From Schistocephalus solidus (Eukaryota > Platyhelminthes > Cestoda > Diphyllobothriidea > Diphyllobothriidae): a stretch of 64,000 nt of DNA. Below, in pieces: positions 1 to 10,727 of the stretch. Below the pieces are notes generated by a model. That model saw only the letters and a list, made by a program, of their open reading frames with translations, searched no databases and was not told the origin of the DNA. Position numbers and translations under genes: made by a program. The stretch's first letter is position 1; each line of letters opens with the position of its first letter. The stretch spans positions 1-64,000 of the forward strand of contig WEDG01000323.1 of NCBI GenBank assembly GCA_017591395.1. The letters run 5' to 3'.

Positions 1-167
1 GCGACTACTTCCTGGAACTCACTTCTATTAGCAAAACGTCTAGTTAATTGGAAAAAGAAGCATACATTTTGGCTTTGTTGGTATCTGTTTTGTGTATCTG
101 ACGGCCCATCACTGATTAGCACTTCCTCCCCCCCCCTTCCCCACGCCTCTGTTTTTTTCTTGTCCAG

Positions 168-422
168 GCTACCTGTTGTGACGACAAAAAGCACTGCTGT
201 CCCGAGGGCTACGAGTGTTATTGGCACATTTGCAAGAAGAAGAGTCCGTGGGCCAACGGTCCCGCCTTCCTACCCATGAAGGAGAAGAAGCCAGCCCTGC
301 CTTCTGGCCACAACCGGGCAGCCTTTGTGCCCTGTCCGGATGGCCACAGCAAGTGTCCGGATGGCTCAACTTGTTGCCCAGCTGGGGATAAACAGCAATA
401 CGGCTGTTGCCCTCTGCCCAAC
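168..422 (+). CDS. granulin-family precursor, internal exon (C-half of one granulin, N-half of the next)
   Basis: The exon reads as a phase-0 block of 85 codons from a pyrimidine-rich TGTCCAG acceptor to a GTAAGC donor. It begins with ATCCDDKKHCCPEGYECYW, the C-terminal half of a granulin (paired cysteines, HCCPEGYEC). A basic, proline-containing linker of about 30 residues follows. It ends with CPDGHSKCPDGSTCCPAG and GCCPLPN, the N-terminal half of the next granulin. Granulins are secreted, cysteine-rich stacked-hairpin growth factor modules; parasite granulins are known mitogens. Family knowledge: progranulin genes split each module between two exons at this same CCP.PN boundary. Here the module continues in phase 0 into the exon at 1026. 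Upstream exons and the signal peptide are outside the window. Identification as granulin is firm; the exact family member is not resolved. Confidence 0.9.
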
Positions 423-645
423 GTAAGCGCGGTCCTTTAAAGCAGATTAATTCCTGTTGAACCCCACTTTCAAACTCGGTTGGATTATGTACTACTTGAA
501 GACCTCCTCCATCCAAGGCATGGCACACTCGGACTCAGCGAAGCGTGCCATGCTTCAGCGTGGTTTCCATTCTGCTCTATTGCATCTTAAGCGCAGCTTG
601 TTCGTGAGGCCCAGACTGGCTAAGGGCATAGAAACGGGCTACATG

Positions 646-898
646 ACTGCTACTACTACTACTACTACATATAATAATAATAATACCGCTGCTACTAATA
701 TTAACCCTAGTAAAGCGACTATTTCTACTGTTACTACTACTACTACTTCGAATATTATTGCTGCTACTACTACCACTAATAATACTACTACTACCGCTAC
801 TTCTAATACTACTACCAGTACCAGCACCACTACCGCTGCTACCCCTAGTAACACAACTATTTCTACTGTTATTACCACTACCTCTGCTACTACTACCC
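646..898. repeat. degenerate trinucleotide microsatellite (ACT/ACC/AAT type)
   Basis: About 250 bases inside the first visible granulin intron consist of imperfect ACT, AAT and ACC triplets. Long frames on both strands here (poly-Thr/Asn, poly-Ser) are microsatellite artefacts, not genes. Confidence 0.9.
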
Positions 899-1025
899 TT
901 TAACCTGCTTCTAGGGTGCATGGCAGTTAATGCTCATCATTAGAGAGAGGATATTTTTTATCTTTCTGGTCTTCTATTTACCTCTTACTTCTGTCTTCCC
1001 TCCGCCTCCCGCTTCCTCGATGCAG

Positions 1026-1316
1026 GCGATGTGTTGCTCAGACGGTGTTCACTGCTGTCCAGAGGGTTATCAGTGTGATTTGGGGCGCGAAGCCTGTGTC
1101 GCCCCAAGTGGTGTTGGTGAGGTGGCCACCTCCCAGAACTGGTTCAACAAGGTCCTGGGTCGTTTTGAACGACCTAGCAAGATGGGAGGGCAGGAGGCTG
1201 TGAAGGAGCGTATGATCACATGCGCAGACGGCAAGTCCAAATGTCCGGCTGACTCCCTCTGTTGTCCCTCGAAAACAGCCACCGGGGACTCCTTCGCCTG
1301 TTGCCCCTTCGCTGAC
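1026..1316 (+). CDS. granulin-family precursor, internal exon
   Basis: This phase-0 exon of 97 codons has a CGATGCAG acceptor and a GTAAGT donor. It opens with AMCCSDGVHCCPEGYQCD and REACV, completing the granulin begun in the exon ending at 422. A linker of about 45 residues follows (SQNWFNKVLGRFERPSK). It ends with ITCADGKSKCPADSLCCPS and FACCPFAD, the N-half of a further granulin. Both boundaries cut the granulin module at the same point as the neighbouring exons, which supports the model. The intron before it (423-1025) carries the triplet repeat; the intron after it (1317-1981) holds no other recognisable gene, only a possible decayed SINE scrap near 1740-1780. The product is expected to be secreted and processed into about 6-kDa granulin peptides (family knowledge). 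Confidence 0.92.
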
Positions 1317-1981
1317 GTAAGTGCCGCCAGTGTTCGTGCCAGTCGATTTCGGCCTGGTTGTGTGTTCGTGACCTTTGCTACCCGCACTGAGATTGTTTGC
1401 TTCGGGAAACTAAGTCCTTGGTGTGCACCCATTCCTGATTGGGTATCCTTCTGCTCCCGTGTTGCTCTCTTCCCCCCTCCTGTTCAGGACACGCATCTTT
1501 CGACGCTGTGTCCTGTCAGGATTGACCTTTCCGTGTTCCCGAGCTCGGTCCGCTAGCGACTTAGGACTCGGCACACCAGGGCCGTTCCCCGGGCTGGTTG
1601 CTCGATCCTGTCTCTTGTTCGGCTAGTCGGTTTACGGTCCAGGGGTTAACCGTGTAACTTGCCTGCCAAGGTCATTGCTGTTGTCTCCATTTTTAAAATG
1701 CTATGAACGCAATAGAGAGGGACAGTACTTACTATCTCGGACTTATTTGCCGTCATCAGCCAGCCACGCCGGAACTGCAGGCCCTGTAGTGCATTTGATT
1801 TTATCGCGCGTCTCCTAGCACTTGAGGCAACTGCTCTGCCAGTCGATCCATACCTTATCAGTTGCCAGCCGGGACGGCTTCCCTCTGCGTATCCTAGTTC
1901 TAGGCGTCCATACGGACATGCATAGTTTTGCAGAGTTTTAGTGTTTTGCTACTTAATCCTCTTTCTTTCCCCACCTGTTAG

Positions 1982-2227
1982 GGCCAGTGCTGTGTGGATG
2001 GTAGGCATTGCTGTCCTCGTGGCTACAATTGCGGTAAAGATGCCTGCGTTCTCGACTTAGGCGGTGCTCTGCCCTGGGATCTTGCCAGAAAATCCCAACC
2101 CCGCGCTGATGAACTCCATGTCTGTCCGGACCAGGTGACTGTCTGTTTGGGCAGTCAAAACTGTTGTCAGGGGATGCCGCCGAGTCCTGGAAGTGCTGTC
2201 CTTGATCGTAAAGGAGGAAAATGCTGA
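1982..2227 (+). CDS. granulin-family precursor, terminal exon with probable frame break
   Basis: The exon starts after a CACCTGTTAG acceptor in phase 0 with GQCCVDGRHCCPRGYNC and KDACV, the C-half of a granulin. A linker and the start of another module follow (HVCPDQVTVCLGSQNCCQ). From the G-run at 2170-2173 the reading frame loses granulin character and runs to a TGA at 2225-2227. In the neighbouring frame the same bases read DAAESWKCCP and then TGA at 2203-2205. WKCCP is what a granulin half-module should contain, so a one-base deletion in the G-run (allelic, or an assembly or read error) is likely. Either way the last module is incomplete (no completing C-half), so the protein ends in a half granulin. 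The start is set by the splice site, not by an ATG. Confidence 0.8.
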   Translation, partial: GQCCVDGRHCCPRGYNCGKDACVLDLGGALPWDLARKSQPRADELHVCPDQVTVCLGSQNCCQGMPPSPGSAVLDRKGGKC

Positions 2228-2627
2228 TTGTGTTTTGTAAGTTCAAGACCAGCCCCCATGGTTTCATTGCTTGTCGACTTTTGTTGCCAGCTAGTTGCGC
2301 CGGGGGGCCAGTCGCATACCTGTTTTTGGGCTGCTGGAAGTACTTGTGCTGTGAACGCCTGCAAACTTCATCTGCGAGACAGGCAATTTTTTCAGCTCCT
2401 CGAAATGGCTGTGATTTTTATGAACTACGTAAACTTGCTTGGCTCTGAATATTTGGCTAGACACCCAAACGTCATACAGACACCCTTGCATTAATAGTTA
2501 AGGTTGAAGTTGGGGTTCGAACAGGCGACTAAGTACCCTTCCTGCAATTTTGCGCAGTAGTAGTATTAGTATACGCAAGTGATCATCAGTAATCATGAAC
2601 AACGGTCTATACTTCACAAGGAGCATT

Positions 2628-2633
2628 AATAAA
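2628..2633 (+). promoter_or_regulatory. candidate polyadenylation signal of the granulin gene
   Basis: An AATAAA hexamer lies about 400 bases after the granulin stop codon on the same strand, with no other gene between. Position and motif fit; there is no transcript evidence. Confidence 0.35.
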
Positions 2634-3201
2634 AGGACATATGCCATGCAAAAACGGGTATCAAAGGAGATATTTTAAAATTTATAAGGCCGTCGAAAAT
2701 CCTTCGGAAGGTACCATGTTACAAAAACCTGCATCCTTGCCTGGGCGGCCGCTTTGCACACCACTCTTTCAGCATCTTTATCTTCTCTTTCAGATTTCTG
2801 GTACGCTCCATCTTCGTGGTCCATGAGACCTGTCATGATTCCTGCCTTTCATTTGTACTTACTTGGAGTACTTCATTTCTAACTCCCCGCCCAAGGAAAT
2901 GCCTCTGACCAACCTCTCCATAGCCATGTCCCCCCTCCCAACCCTTGCTTCTGGCTGCTCTGTAATGGACGACTTAAACATCACAAACATACACCCATCT
3001 AACTACACTTATTTGCAGTGTGGTCTCCACACTGCTGTGACCCTCCTCTGATGGATTTTGGTTTTTATGCCGCCCCCCCCACAAGTGGCTCGTGTCCCGA
3101 CCGCTGTTGTGCGCTATTTATCAAAAGTATATGTGATTCGAAGTCTTCTATGCTAATTCGCACGTTTCTTGTTCTGGGAGTTCAAACCTGACCGCAGGAT
3201 T

Positions 3202-3235
3202 TGTTTTTTTTTTGGGGGGGGGGGGAGGGGGTGGG
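3202..3235. repeat. T-run followed by G-run homopolymer tract
   Basis: A run of T is followed by about 17 G with one A interruption. The rest of 2650-3390 has no recognisable coding content. Confidence 0.8.
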
Positions 3236-3394
3236 CAAAGACATCTGAGAATTTTAATGCCCTTCTTTGTGAATCGGTATTGGACTCAAAGTGACCAGTA
3301 ATAAACGTTTACCGAGAAGAGGACCGACTGATGCCTGGTAGAGCAGTGAGTTTCCGCCAGCCATAAAATGGGAGTTTGTAAACCGACAGAAATT

Positions 3395-3545
3395 AGAAGG
3401 AATACTGACAAGGACAATGGAGACCGAGGTTGCCGCTTCTAGCTTATTAGCCGTTTTCATCCAGTCATGTCCGACCATAGTTCTGGGTAAACTGAACTTG
3501 GTCGTTGAGCGTCAAGTAGTCCAGCACCCTACCACTGATCTACAT
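3395..3545 (-). repeat. decayed tRNA-derived SINE fragment
   Basis: On the minus strand, bases resembling the SINE body seen intact at 46.1 kb and 48.1 kb are present (GGCTAATAAGC with flanking GACTGG-like and CTCCATTGTCCTTGTC stretches). The hammerhead-like core is mutated. A second, weaker scrap of the same body lies at about 3690-3760. From 3770 to 5540 no gene or recognisable repeat was found. Confidence 0.35.
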
Positions 3546-5548
3546 ACCGGTTGTCCTGCTGGTTGTGGCCACGAATATTTGCTATCATAGGAAGGGCATT
3601 CAACGATTGGGTTCCGTGTCATGCTCGTCCTGTTGCACCGCGCAGGCAGTCGCTCACCAGCCAGCACTGATTCAAGAAACAATACCGATAAGTACAGGAA
3701 TGGCTGGGATGGCAATTTTTGGCTTACCAGATGCGGTCAGCCGTACACCTTCAGATGTCTTTGGGATGGCCAGAAAAATTGCAAGGACGGTCAGGCTGGG
3801 GTGCGTCGAGTGGCACTTCTGTGTGACCGCCAGTGTTACGAATCGAGCCGGACATGGCACGGCTCAGACGCCGGAGCTTTAAACTCCTTAAGAACCTGGA
3901 CCGGAGTTTGCAGTTCACGTCTTCCTGGTCTGGGGTTTGAGTAAAGATTGGTCCGAAACTGGCTAGTCGGAGTCCAAGCACCACTTTCCCTTTTGTGTTC
4001 AGCCGCGTGTACTCAAATCCGCGGCTGCAGTGCACTAGTCCCGTTGGGAATAAATGTCTTGGACAAATCTCACTCCTGATTGGTTGGATTCTAGAGTTGG
4101 CGCCACGGATAAGAGAACTTGAATGATTCCACCGGAAGCACTAAGTAAAAATGGGCTTCGTAGCGCTCTCTAAGCAGGTAGGGTGAACACGTCTCAAACA
4201 GGCCACACTTGGTAGATGCGCCGGACCAGCAAAGGAACCAGATCGGAGTAAGACGAGGCGGTTCTGGGGCTGCGTACCCGTAACAAATGTCACACCTGGG
4301 GGTGATGAAATGCCTAAATGCAAACTGAATTCAAACTTGAGACTGACCTGGCATCTGGACATGACACTGGGATCAGGTGAATAAGGAAGGCGAGAGTGCG
4401 ATAGATGCTTCGCAAGTCCCCATCCTTGCGCCCACCTTGCTGTGGAGCCCATAGTTGACTTCGTTGGAAGCGACGGTCGGAGTACCTTTCCTTTAACAAA
4501 ATTTGGCTTTACACTCTTATTTGTCATTCCTCAGTCACACCTGTGGACTGCATTGTCTCTGGGTGAAATCGTGTGCCATTTCGGCGCCTTTGACCATTTT
4601 CGGTACACGGGTTTTTTATCATACCTTGTGCTTGGCAGTGAGGGGAATTTCGTTTAAAGATTCGCAAATCTCTCAGGAAATCGAAAGAAATGATATCTGT
4701 TTATATGGTTTCCAGTGTTGTGCATGCGTTTGGTTCATGATGATGCTTGGAGCATTTTTCACTCAAACTCGTCTCCCAATAAAGCACTCTTCCACTGTCA
4801 GAGGCGTCCGAAAATACGTAAAACGTGTTCACCTACCTGAGGTGTTCCACATTTTACACTCAGTTTCGTAGCTGGTTTTACTAAAACACCATCTACTTTC
4901 TTGGTTTTCGCGGGTACTAACTTCCGCCTTTAATGCCGTTTGTCATCACACGAATACCGCTACGTACCAAATTTTATCAGCCCATTCGACACGTTGGCAG
5001 TGCTGGCGCGTTATTACAGACTATTTCTGAATAGTAAGTAATCTTACGCCTTAAGAGGCCATGCTCTCTGCCTTGCGGAGCACAAAGTCTGTTATTTGAA
5101 GCTTATTCTGTTATCTGTTTCGCAGGCCAAATGGGGACTTCACAAAGACCTAATTCACCCTATTTACAACTATGATACCATCTCCATACTGACTTGCCTT
5201 TCGAGTGATCTGTATTTAATGAAAATTTTAGCATGAGCTAGCGATGTTATCGAGATTGTATTATCGTCGCATAACGCTGCACGGCTTACGTGACTCTAAC
5301 CCCCCTCGGCTACATTGACACATGTCACGCTGTATAACAACTAATTGCACTTTCCAAAACACAGTTACCACGATCAGTAAGCATAAGTTACAACGGAAGT
5401 GTGTCTAGTTTCGGGCAGGGCATAGCAACGTAAAGCGTGACCTAACGGTTTGACTGAATTTTGCCGGCTCTTGTTTGAAATAAACACTATTAGTGATCAG
5501 TTTAAACAAACAGTCATTTCAAAAGTCTGCTTGGACGCACACACACAT

Positions 5549-6540
5549 GACAGTTCGAACGTTGATTTCAACGAGAGCGATAGTATGTCTCACAGGATGG
5601 CGGCACAGGTATGGCGACTTGCGTTTGAATTAGATTGTAGTGAGAGTAGACTTGCTCTGCATCTGCCACACTCTCCTTCCTCACCAACCTAGACCCGGTA
5701 TCATGACGAATTCACGAAGGTCAGAGGCCGGAGAGGGCTCAAGTGGTGACTTTCGCGTGAATTAGTTTTTAAGTGATAGTAGCCTTGCGCTACAGCTACC
5801 ACACTCTCTCCTCCTCCCCCACCTGAGCCCGGTGTCAAGACAGAGTCAAGAAGACCGGAGATGGGAGAGGGCACAGGTGGCTGGCGCGGCCGGAGCCGCC
5901 CCTAGGTGTACCACCACACCTGACTCGGATCCCACGGAGTGGGAGTGCCATAAAGGCCACAGTAAGAAGGAGCCATTGCAGCCTGACTCTCAGTTCGCCA
6001 GTCAGCCACTCCCCACAAAACACACATTGGGCTTACCACGTGGTCCAAGTTATCCCGTCAGTTGGTAACCTTCCAAGCCACGGCTTTTAGCGTGTCATGA
6101 TAGTTTCAAGCACGTCAGATTGTTTTTAGGGAGGAAAATGTGCTGAGCTGTTGACCTCACTCTCTCCCCACCCCACAATCAGGCCACCATCCGAGCCAGT
6201 CAGTTGTCTGATGTGGGAGTGGGCGCATTCGCTGACGGGTCGGCGTACCCGTCTTCGCGCGCCACAGCACGACCTGGCCCCCATAACGCACACACCAGGA
6301 TTTACTTACTCAGGGGATATGGAAAAGCCATAGCCATCTGACTCCCTGTCCACTGGTCAGCCACTCGACACACACAGCACATACACTGGGCCGACGGTGT
6401 GGTCTGGTGTAAGCGTCAAATTGGCAGCCTTTCAAGCCATGGTTTGTAGAAAACCGTGATATCGTAAGGAACATGATGATGATGGTGTTGTCTATGTATT
6501 GCTGTAGGTAGTGGGCATTGATGTGGCTTAGCCTCCGGTT
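5549..6540 (-). repeat. 3' tail of copy A
   Basis: This noncoding tail is shared with copies B, C and E and with several solo tails. Diagnostic stretches on the + strand are GTCAAGAAGACCGG-like, GAAGGAGCCATTGCAGCC and CCACGGCTTTTAGCG. It holds two internal versions of the GACTTGCG(C/T)GTGAATTAG block (about 5618 and 5746), so it is partly duplicated. Frames seen here are not conserved between copies and were not called. Confidence 0.8.
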
Positions 6541-6542
6541 GT

Positions 6543-7286
6543 TTACCGCAGATTTTGTTGGAGGCACATGTGTCCTAATAGGCCCATGCGGTGTGTAAAT
6601 ATGCGAGAGCAGTGAGGGCAGTGGAGGCGGGCGCGGCGACTATATGTCGGAGCCCCGGGCACTGGTTCACCAGCCTCCGTGAAATGGATTCGCAGGTTAC
6701 CAAACAGGCCGATGCGTGAGTTCAAGTTTCGGGTGCATTGTGGGCAGAAGAAATCGGTGGAGGCTGGGGGGATGTCCTTCATGATAGTGGGGGTGGTAGT
6801 GGCGGTAAGAATGGCAGGAGTGGAGGGTGTGCATGATGTATCGGTGTTGTCGGCATTGCGGTGAATTTTGCTGTCATGGAGGCGCATGTGACCGAATAGG
6901 CCCATGCGATGAGTGAATGTGCGAGGACAGTGATAACAGTGGAGGCGAAGATCTCTGCTGTGTGTTTGTGCTCCAGGCACTTGTTCACCAGTCTCTGTAC
7001 GATGGATTCGCAAGTGACCGACCAAGCCGATACGTGAGGTGAATTTGCGGTCGCATTGAGGACAGTTTAGGAGAGATTCCCCATCGCTGATGGGGGTGGT
7101 GGTAGTGAAAGCGAAGGTGGTGGTGGTTATGCGGGTGGGGGTTACAGGCGATGAGTAGAGGGATGTGGTCTCGATGATGGAGGGAGTAATGGAAATGATG
7201 CCAGGAGTGAGGGTGGGGGAGTCGGAAGGAGGGTTGGCAGAATTTGACGTAGAAATTGGAATTGTCTGATTGATGGTGCACTGCAT
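6543..7286 (-). pseudogene. retrotransposon C-terminal C2H2 zinc-finger array (copy A)
   Basis: This open frame encodes four C2H2 fingers in the order [60 protein letters not shown] and LHCPHCSRIFTHRMGLLGHM, each C-x2-C-x12-H-x3-H or close to it. A fifth, more N-terminal finger (QRIFRAQISLVGHL-like) lies in another frame at about 7290-7340. Fingers one and two, and three and four, are joined by a similar linker (RIHRTE or RIHFTE, then GE.VPGA.T.SR), with a Thr/Ser/Pro-rich spacer between the pairs. In the third finger GHL has become GNL, but the His spacing can still be met by neighbouring residues only weakly. It lies directly downstream of the RT and is part of the element, not a host transcription factor. 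Confidence 0.8.
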
Positions 7287-7394
7287 CCGAAGATGTCCAA
7301 CCAGGCTGATTTGCGCGCGGAAGATGCGTTGACTGCGCGGGCATATTGGCAGGGCCTGGGCATCGACGGTGTTGGTTCGAGGCGCTGGTTTCTT

Positions 7395-8960
7395 TCATGC
7401 CGCTCTATTGGCCTTGGCGACGGCGATCCGGTTGGCCTCAAAGATTACTGAACCAGTCTTCACGGATCTTCTCCATGCCGGTCTCTGCTGGGCGAGGTCC
7501 AGCCAGGTCTCCGGGTTGATTTTCAGTTGCTTCAGCGATTTCTTCAAAGTGTCCTTGTAGCGTCGTTTTTGACCTCCTTGTCGGCGATCACTCGTAGCGA
7601 CATCTCCGTAGAAAGTAGTTTCGGTAGTCGCTCGTCGTCCGTTCTCACCAGGTGGCCGCTCCATCGCAGTTGCACATGCCTCAGCCTCAGGATTCTGGTC
7701 CGTTCCAGGATTTCGGTGTCCGGGATCCTTTCTTGCCATCTCAGCTTCAATATTCTCTGTAGGCAGCTGAGATGAAAGTGATTCAGCTTCCTGGCTTGGT
7801 TCGAATAGATGGCCCAGATTTCCGATCCGTAAAGGAGTGTCGTCAAGACGACGGCCTTGTACATCTTCAGTTTGGTGTTCAGGTGAATACCGTGGCGATT
7901 CCACACGGAGGCCTGCAGCCGGCCGAAGGCCTTACTAGCTTTGAAGATCCGTTGGGCAACCTCGTCATCGATTCTCGTGTTGCGTGACAGCGTGCTTCCT
8001 AGAGAAGCGAAGGTTTCCACGTTGTTGGGTTAAGCACCATTGACGTTGATTCGGGGAGCATTGTATTTCACGCTGGGTGGCGGCTGGGGCATGACAACCG
8101 TTTTGGCTGTACTAGTTTTTAATCCAAATTCGGCGCAGCCTGCGGTGAAGGTGTCCATGCTCCATTTTATGTCCTCCTCAGTCACGGTGTTAAGGGCACA
8201 GTCGTCCGCGAAGAGCAAGTCATGGACTGTAGTCGTAGACACGCGCGTTGGAGCCTGCATACGCCGACTGTTGAGAAGGTGCCCGTCAGTTCTGTAGGCG
8301 ATGCGGATCCCAGGCTGCCTATCATGATAGGCGTCTATCAGCATAGCCGAAAACATGAGACTGATCAGGGTGGGAGCCAATTCGTGCCCTGCTTCACTCC
8401 GTTGGTCACCGCGAATGTTTCGGATACCGTCCCGTTGTCAGTGACGCGCGCCGTCATCCCGTCATGAAGCTGACGCACCATGTGCGTGAACCGCTCAGGA
8501 CAGCCAAATTTCTGCATGATGTTCCACAGTCCGTTGCGATTCACCGTGTGGAAGGCTTTGGTTAGATCCACGAAGATAGTGTTTAGGTGAGTTCGCATCT
8601 CCTGCCACTTTTCTTGTAGCTGGAGGGCGGCAAAGATCATATCGGTTGTTCCGCGGTGTCGACGGAAGCCACATTTGCTTTCCGGGAACATACCCTGCTC
8701 TAGGTGACCGTTCATACGATTGAGAAGGATACGGGCGAAGATCTTCCCGGCGATGTTTAGCAACGAGATGCCTCTGTGATTATCACAGAGTTGCCGGTTC
8801 CCCTTCCGTTTGTAGAGATGGACGATGGTCGCGTCTTTGAAATCCTAAGGAGCTTGTCCTTGGCTCTACATTTCCTGAAGAGTGTTTTGAGTTCTGCCAT
8901 CTGCCAGGGTCCACCGTGCTTGTAGACTTCCGGTGGGATTGCGTCGGATCCCGGTGCTTT
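7395..8960 (-). pseudogene. retrotransposon reverse transcriptase, copy A (frameshifted)
   Basis: On the minus strand the RT is spread over three frames: 8763-8365 (DLTKAFHTVNRNGLWN and TNGVKQG), 8380-8030 ([12 protein letters not shown], the catalytic FADD motif) and 8020-7395 (thumb and connection regions, including [17 protein letters not shown]). An uninterrupted copy would be about 500 residues in this section. At least two frameshifts and a change at the motif following VKQG (NWLPP rather than CVLAP) show it is dead. Confidence 0.85.
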
Positions 8961-8972
8961 ACCGCTGTAAAT

Positions 8973-9821
8973 CTACTGCACGGCCCGGATGGTTTCTGGT
9001 AGGGAACGTGGCAGATCCAGGTCATTGTTCGTGTCCATTTGAGGGAGCCGGTCAATGGCAGCATCGGAGATGGCTGATGAGCAATTAAGGACACTTCTGA
9101 AGTGCTCGGCCCAGCGCTTCAGAATTTGCGATTTCTCTGTCAGCAGTGTTGAGCCGTCAGGACTGAGCAGCGGTGTGGTCCCCTTGATACACGGGCCGTA
9201 GATCGCCTTGATAGCTTTGAAAAAGTTCCTCATTTCATTGCAGTCCGCATACCCCTGGATTTTCTCAGCCTTTCGGATCATCCAGGCATCATGCAGCTCC
9301 TGCAGCCGTTGCTGTACAAAGCGCTGGTATCTGAAGAAGGCTGCTTTGGTGGCGTCAGTCCGAAGGTCCATGTAGGCTTTGTGCAGTCTATTCTTCTCCG
9401 TGAGTAAGTTGCTGATGTCGGCGTCATTGTCGTCAAACCAGTCCTGGTGTCGACGGTGTGCGCGTCCGAATACATCGAGGGCGGTGGACTGGATGACATT
9501 TCGCAGTTGACACCATCGTGTCTCCACGGTAGCATTATCATCTAGAACATGCAGGTCCTCCAGTTTCTTGGTTATTTGGGCCCTGAAATCAAAAAAGTGA
9601 GCAAGAAAATGTAATAAAAGAGTATTTAACTTACCTGGCGTTCTCTTACCTTGGGGCATTCGTCGGGGTTTAAGTCGGAGCCTCATTTGGAAGATGACGA
9701 GGCGGTGATCAGCCCAACTATCGGAATCTCGGATCGCCTTGGTTACCAGGACGTCCTGTCGATCTCGCCTCAAAACGAGAACATAGTCCAGCAGATGCCG
9801 GCGCCGCGACCGAGGATGCAT
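8973..9821 (-). pseudogene. retrotransposon endonuclease C-terminus and EN-RT linker, copy A
   Basis: The frame starts at [20 protein letters not shown] with the catalytic-side motif ADHRLVIF of exonuclease-endonuclease-phosphatase nucleases. It continues through an alpha-helical linker ([20 protein letters not shown]) towards the RT. The N-terminal half of the nuclease is missing. Bases 9583-9634 look like a 52-nt intron in this orientation but are read through by the frame (see findings). Confidence 0.8.
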
Positions 9822-9841
9822 CGACGTGACCTTCTGGAAGG

Positions 9842-9924
9842 TTAAACATACCCGTGTCTTAACGCTACTACTGAACCTAACATATAACTAAACTATCACC
9901 TTAATCTTAACCCTAGCCCTACCG
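9842..9924. repeat. degenerate TAACCCTA-like tract at a retroelement junction
   Basis: The bases between copy A and the next tail contain CTAACATATAACTAAAC and CTTAACCCTAGCCCTACC, similar to the telomere-like degenerate tracts at 16.0, 37.5 and 51.8 kb. Confidence 0.5.
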
Positions 9925-10727
9925 ACAGTTCGATCGTCGTAGTCCGACGATGTCCACCATATGCTCCATGGAAGGCTGGAGCATGGACGGTGACTTGCGC
10001 GTGAATTAGTTTTAAGTGATAGTAGCCTTGCGCTGCAGCTACCGCACTCTCTCCTCCTCCCCCACTTGAGCCCGGTGTCAAGACAGAGTCAAGAAGACCG
10101 GAAATGGGAGAGGGCGCAGGTGGCTGGCGCGGCCGGAGCCGCCCGGGGCGTGCCACCACACCTGGCTCGGATCCCCACGGAGTGGAGTGCCATAAAGGCC
10201 ACATTTAGAAGGAGCCATTGCAACCTGACTCCCAGTCCGCCAGTCAGCCACTCCACACAAAACACACATTGGGCTGACCACGCGGTCCGAGTTATCCCGT
10301 CAGTTGGCAACCTTCCAAGCCACGGCTTTTAGCGCACCGTGATAGTTTCAAGCGCGTCAGATTGTTTATAGTGAGGAAAATACGCTGAGCTCTCGACCTC
10401 ACTCTCTCCCCCACCCTCACAATCAGACCACTGTCCGAGCCGGTCAGTTGTCTGATGCGGAAGCGGGCGCAGCTGCTGGTGACCTCGTCTACGTGTACTA
10501 CGTACACGACCTGGCCCCCAAACACAAGCACCAGGATTTCACAAAACAGGGGGTTGAACGGCTTACATCTCACATGTGTGAGATAGCCAGAGGTCACGTT
10601 AAGAAGGAGCCATCTCAGCCTGACTCTCAGACCACCAGTCAGCCACTCCACACAACACACATTGGACTAACTGCGAGGTCTGAGTGTAATTGTCAGTTGG
10701 CAACCTTCCAACCACGGCACTCAACGT
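9925..10727 (-). mobile_element. solo 3' tail of the non-LTR family, second subfamily
   Basis: A complete tail without coding part begins at GTTCGATCGTCGTAGTCCG and carries the shared blocks GTCAAGAAGACCGG, GAAGGAGCCATTGCAACC and CCACGGCTTTTAGCG. Its distal half (10440-10720) differs from copies A to C. It matches the tail at 63.1-63.6 kb instead, with GTCTACGTGTACTACG, CATCTCACATGTGTGAG and GTTAAGAAGGAGCCATC. It therefore marks a second subfamily, inserted directly against the tail of copy B. Confidence 0.75.

Larger units (their letters stand above)
5549..9841 (-). mobile_element. non-LTR retrotransposon copy A (endonuclease-RT-zinc finger), 5'-truncated
   Basis: Read on the minus strand, this copy has the end of the endonuclease domain (9821 downward), a linker, a reverse transcriptase with several frameshifts (8960-7395), a zinc-finger segment (7400-6543) and a GC-rich 3' tail (6540 to about 5549). 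The 5' end breaks off inside the endonuclease at about 9841, at the residues [16 protein letters not shown], the normal outcome of incomplete target-primed reverse transcription. Copy B (10.7-16.0 kb) and copy C (23.5-27.4 kb) align with it over their shared parts. RTE-like affinity is inferred from the endonuclease and RT style. Confidence 0.88.

Noticed and set aside
457..903. Long frames with poly-Thr, poly-Ser or poly-Val/Leu on both strands
   Set aside because: They are translations of the triplet microsatellite in a granulin intron; equal openness on both strands and no conserved residues.
1740..1780. Hammerhead-like core (minus strand GGCTGGCTGATGACGGC)
   Set aside because: CTGATGA is present but no stem II closing strand followed by GAAA and no stem I partner; at most a decayed SINE scrap.
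3565..3944. Overlapping frames of about 100 codons near 3.6-3.9 kb
   Set aside because: Overlap a decayed SINE fragment, open in several frames, no recognisable motif.
5800..6070. Frames in the 3' tails (for example SRQSQEDRRWERAQ) that recur in several copies
   Set aside because: They recur because the DNA is repeated; starts, stops and frames differ between copies, so protein coding is not conserved.
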